From contig CAWDEY010000017.1 of the NCBI GenBank assembly GCA_963801505.1, forward strand, positions 62,001 through 126,000: DNA of 64,000 bases. Reading direction: 5' to 3'. Shown one piece after another: positions 61,299 to 64,000 of the stretch. The stretch's first letter is position 1, and each line of letters starts with the position of its first letter. Source of the stretch: JAOUFP01 sp963801505 (GTDB lineage: Bacteria > Nitrospirota > Thermodesulfovibrionia > Thermodesulfovibrionales > UBA6898). The notes under the pieces were generated by a model. It saw nothing but the letters and a program-made list of their open reading frames with translations, had not been told where the DNA came from and ran no database searches. The position numbers were made by a program, and so were the translations under genes.

Positions 61299-62771
61299 AT
61301 GGAGCTTAAGAGAACCATCATGAAAGACCACCAGAAAAAAGAAGCCGAATTGTCTAAAATGCGCCAACGCAAGATAGCAGAGCTTGAAAGAAAGGCCGCA
61401 TTACAGGAGAAGATCGGCGAACTAAATGCAAAATTGGCAGCCATAGTAGAGCACTCAAGCGATGCGATCATCGGGAAGGATCTAAATGGCGTCATAACCA
61501 GCTGGAATAAAGGCGCAGAAACAATTTACGGATATACGGCTGAGGAAGCAATAGGCCGACCTTTATCAATGCTTGCGCCTGCGGGTAATTCTGACGATAT
61601 CCCGATGCTTCTTGAGAAAATAAGGCACGGAGAAAGCCTTGAGAATTATGAAACAATGCGTGAGGGAAAAGACGGCAGGAAGGTCTACGTCTCCCTTTCC
61701 ATATCTCCAATAATATCCAAAGGAGAAATTATCGGGGCCTCAACAATCGCGCGTGATATAACGAGGCGAAAGCAGGCGGAGGAACAGATCAGGCTGGCAA
61801 AGGAGGAATGGGAACAAACCTTTGATGCCATGCCGGATATTGTTGCAGTAATAGACGAACAGCATATTATCAAAAGGGCCAATAGGGCGCTGGCTGACAG
61901 GGTCGGGGTTGAGAGGGATGAGCTTATAGGAGGGCGTTGCTATGAAATGATATGCGGCCTTGAAAAACCACTTGCCAATTGTCCCGGCAAGCGGGCTGTT
62001 ATGGCCTGCAAAGAGCAGGTTGAAGAGAGATTCCTGAATAAACTTAATGGATATTTTCTCATAAGCTGCACGCCCGTAACAGCCTGCTATGGAAGCGGCA
62101 ACTGTTTTGTTGAAGTCTGCAGGGACATTACTAAGCGCAATCAGGACGAGGAAGCACTGAGGGAGAGTGAAGAAAAATTTCGCTCCCTTGTTGAGACGAC
62201 GAGCGACTGGATATGGGAAGTCGACGAGAAGGGCATCTACACCTATGTCAGTCCAACGGTGAGGAGTATCCTCGGATATGAGCCTGAAGAAGTTATGGGC
62301 AAGACCCCCTTTGATCTCATGCCCCGTGAAGAAGCGGAACGTGTCGCCCGGCAGTTTCAGTCTTTCATTGAGAACAGGGAGCACTTTTCTGCTCTTGAAA
62401 ATATTAACAGGCACAAAGACGGAAGACTTATTGTTCTTGAGACAAGCGGGTTGCCTGTCTTTAGCGCAAATGGAATATTTCGTGGATACCGTGGCATAGA
62501 CCGTGACATTAGTGAACGCAAGCAGGGCGAAATTGAAAGAGAGAGGCTCTTAGCAGAACTGCAGGAGGCCCTTGCAAATGTAAAGAAACTCAGCGGCATG
62601 CTTCCGATCTGTGCCTACTGCAAAAAGATAAGGGACGACAAGGGCTATTGGGAGGAAGTGGCATCTTACATAACAAAGCATTCTGAGGCCTTATTCAGTC
62701 ACGGCATTTGTCCTGATTGCTATGCCAAGGTATCAAAGGAATTAGAAAATTACAAGAAAGATCCGGATTGA
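61299..62771 (+). CDS. Multi-PAS sensor protein without kinase domain
   Basis: A 490-aa soluble protein. A short coiled-coil (KDHQKKEAELSKMRQRKI) precedes three PAS domains. PAS1 is AIIGKDLNGVITSWNKGAETIYGYTAEEAIG, here ITSWNKGAETIYGYTAEEA. PAS2 has IVAVIDEQHIIKRANRALAD with an odd Cys-rich loop. PAS3 has WIWEVDEKGIYTYVSPTVRSILGYEPEEVMG, here YTYVSPTVRSILGYEPEE. The C-terminus is LPICAYCKKIRDDKGYWEEV and HGICPDCYAKV, a CxxC-CxxC module common at the end of PAS proteins. No histidine kinase, GGDEF or EAL output follows. It probably senses redox or metals and passes the signal by protein contact. Confidence 0.87.
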   Translation: MELKRTIMKDHQKKEAELSKMRQRKIAELERKAALQEKIGELNAKLAAIVEHSSDAIIGKDLNGVITSWNKGAETIYGYTAEEAIGRPLSMLAPAGNSDDIPMLLEKIRHGESLENYETMREGKDGRKVYVSLSISPIISKGEIIGASTIARDITRRKQAEEQIRLAKEEWEQTFDAMPDIVAVIDEQHIIKRANRALADRVGVERDELIGGRCYEMICGLEKPLANCPGKRAVMACKEQVEERFLNKLNGYFLISCTPVTACYGSGNCFVEVCRDITKRNQDEEALRESEEKFRSLVETTSDWIWEVDEKGIYTYVSPTVRSILGYEPEEVMGKTPFDLMPREEAERVARQFQSFIENREHFSALENINRHKDGRLIVLETSGLPVFSANGIFRGYRGIDRDISERKQGEIERERLLAELQEALANVKKLSGMLPICAYCKKIRDDKGYWEEVASYITKHSEALFSHGICPDCYAKVSKELENYKKDPD

Positions 62772-62879
62772 GGGGCGTAAGCCCAAACCACCGAAATATC
62801 CATAATTCCCACATCTTCAGTGGAGTCATTCGAGACATTGGTTCTTACGGCGCATAACGCTGGGTCCGTGGGCCGTGGC

Positions 62880-63897
62880 GGGGTCAGGCTTTGCTAATTT
62901 GCTATTGAAGCAGTTTTCTGATAATCTTCTGACAGTATGGCACGTAAACCGAGACTGCATTACATAGGCGCATTGTATCACGTGATGGTGCGAGGCAACG
63001 GGGGACAGGATATCTTTGCGGATGATGAGGACAGGAGCAGGTTTTATCTGCTTTTGCAGGAGGGGGTTGAGAAGTTCGGGCACCGCATACATGCGTTTTG
63101 TCTGATGGGCAACCACGTGCATCTGGCTGTACAAGTTGGAGAGAAGCCGTTGTCCCGGATAATGCAACACCTCTGCTTTCGCTATACCCAATGGGTCAAC
63201 CACAGACAAAAGAGGGTCGGGCATTTATTTCAGGGCCGATACAAGGCGATAGTTGTAGATGCGGACGCATATCTGGCGGAACTGGTGCGATATATACATC
63301 TGAATCCCGTAAGGGCGAAGCTTGTAAAGGACCCAGAAAAATATCGCTGGAGCGGACACAGGACATATATGGGTCAGGAACCCCTGCTCTGGCTGACAAC
63401 TGAGTGGGTGTTGTCGCAATTTGGTCGGAGATTGAAGAACTCAAGGGCACGGTATGGTGAGTTCGTGCACTTAGGGATAAAAGAGGGGCACAGGCAGGAG
63501 TTTCATGAGGGGACAAGCGGGGGGAGACTGCTTGGAGACGACAGCTTTGTGGAAAGGGCATATGAGAAATCAGAGCAGTGCGAAGAGAAATCAGAAACGC
63601 TGGATGAAATAATTGAGAGGGTCGGCAAGGAGTATGGTCTGAGCGAAGCAGAGATGTCGGCACCAGGAAGGCAGCGGGACCGAGCAGAGGCACGTGCGAT
63701 GATTGCATGTCTGGTACGTGAAGCGCCCGGATTGTCACTGACTGAATTGGGCAGACGTATGAAACGTGATGTGAGCACATTGAGCCTTGCAGCTGACAGG
63801 ATACTGCGCAGATCAAATTATCAGAACAAGGGTGTAGGATCGGGAAGTCGGCTTTGATAGAAGGCACTACAATATCAAATTACAAAAGCCTGACCCC
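62880..63897 (+). mobile_element. REP-associated (RAYT-like) transposable unit with inverted ends
   Basis: The left end GGGGTCAGGCTTTGCTAATT (62880 onward) is matched by the reverse complement of the right end, GGGGTCAGGCTTTTGTAATT (63897 leftward). They share about 22 of 27 positions and enclose one transposase gene. No target-site duplication is obvious. Elements of this sort are domesticated in many genomes. Confidence 0.6.
62937..63857 (+). CDS. Y1/REP-associated tyrosine transposase
   Basis: A 306-aa protein. The N-terminal Y1 domain has RKPRLHYIGALYHVMVRGN, the HUH motif in CLMGNHVHLAVQ, and HLFQGRYKAIVVDAD. The catalytic Tyr lies in YLAELVRYIHLNPVRA. The C-terminal 90 residues hold a DnaA-like HTH (LSLTELGRRMKRDVSTLSL), common in RAYTs. 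Translation begins at ATG 62937, about 30 bp inside the left inverted end. Single-strand transposition or REP housekeeping is the expected activity. Confidence 0.9.
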   Translation: MARKPRLHYIGALYHVMVRGNGGQDIFADDEDRSRFYLLLQEGVEKFGHRIHAFCLMGNHVHLAVQVGEKPLSRIMQHLCFRYTQWVNHRQKRVGHLFQGRYKAIVVDADAYLAELVRYIHLNPVRAKLVKDPEKYRWSGHRTYMGQEPLLWLTTEWVLSQFGRRLKNSRARYGEFVHLGIKEGHRQEFHEGTSGGRLLGDDSFVERAYEKSEQCEEKSETLDEIIERVGKEYGLSEAEMSAPGRQRDRAEARAMIACLVREAPGLSLTELGRRMKRDVSTLSLAADRILRRSNYQNKGVGSGSRL

Positions 63898-64000
63898 ACC
63901 CCACCACCACATACTGGCATGAGAGGGTTATCTATGGATTCGTGGAGATTTGAAAGCAATCCCAGCAAACAGACTGCGCTTTCGCTGGCTTGCATTGCGG

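Noticed and set aside
63196..63867. 223-codon minus-strand frame opposite the transposase
   Set aside because: Low-complexity Ser/Pro/Leu-rich translation antisense to a well supported Y1 transposase.
63934..64000. Possible start of a new plus-strand gene at the right edge (ATG with GAGAGG upstream)
   Set aside because: Only 22 codons are visible, too little to support a gene.

Overview
The window reads as one long surface-polysaccharide island followed by ordinary chromosomal genes. From the left edge to about 48.4 kb every convincing gene lies on the minus strand. From 48.9 kb to the right edge there are glmS, several two-component/sigma-54 regulators, an Old Yellow Enzyme relative, a PAS sensor and a REP-type transposase. 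The moderate GC, the many NtrC-type regulators and the PAS protein with a CxxC tail suggest a Gram-negative anaerobe of the Nitrospirota or Desulfobacterota type. That is an inference from style; there is no rRNA or other marker gene here.

Layout in the direction of transcription, right to left on the minus strand. (a) 48.4-46.1 kb: histidine kinase plus sigma-54 response regulator. (b) 46.0-39.2 kb: two almost identical 1.02-kb direct repeats, each carrying a NusG/RfaH-like antiterminator, flanking a giant secreted multidomain protein (gene C). (c) 39.2-33.75 kb: aminotransferase, initiating sugar-phosphate transferase, a UDP-HexNAc 4,6-dehydratase-like protein with an embedded MshEN-like (c-di-GMP-binding type) domain, and a degenerate sigma-54 activator. 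(d) 33.6 kb: a good candidate -24/-12 promoter in front of a CDP/dTDP-deoxysugar module (rfbF, FAD oxidoreductase, epimerase, C-methyltransferase, rfbC-like, DUF4910-type peptidase-like protein, SDR). (e) 26.4-24.2 kb: Wzm/Wzt-type ABC exporter. (f) 24.0-17.2 kb: a nonulosonic (sialic/legionaminic-like) acid module with D-2-hydroxyacid dehydrogenase, TPP enzyme, Gfo/Idh oxidoreductase, neuA, neuB, neuC, and two N-terminal remnants of neuC and neuA. (g) 17.2-14.1 kb: surface-carbohydrate protein, glycosyltransferase, NodB-type deacetylase. (h) 14.0-5.9 kb: two further giant secreted LamG/Ig-like/CBM-like proteins (genes B and A). (i) 5.9-0 kb: acetyltransferase and five glycosyltransferases.

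Putative workflow: regulators and NusG-like factors switch on a long operon. Nucleotide sugars (UDP-HexNAc derivatives, CDP/dTDP-deoxyhexoses, CMP-nonulosonate) are made, assembled by glycosyltransferases and exported by Wzm/Wzt. The giant secreted proteins, rich in carbohydrate-binding-like and LamG modules, probably act on or bind to the polymer outside the cell.

Several genes at 10.5-16.3 and 36.6-41.5 kb are interrupted by single-base indels while genes between and beyond them are intact. These may be assembly errors or genuine decay, and I annotate the pieces separately. The features that look least ordinary are the MshEN insertion in the dehydratase, the nusG-gene C-nusG cassette, two sigma-54 activators lacking key residues, the mosaic relationship of the three giant proteins, and the truncated neu gene starts.
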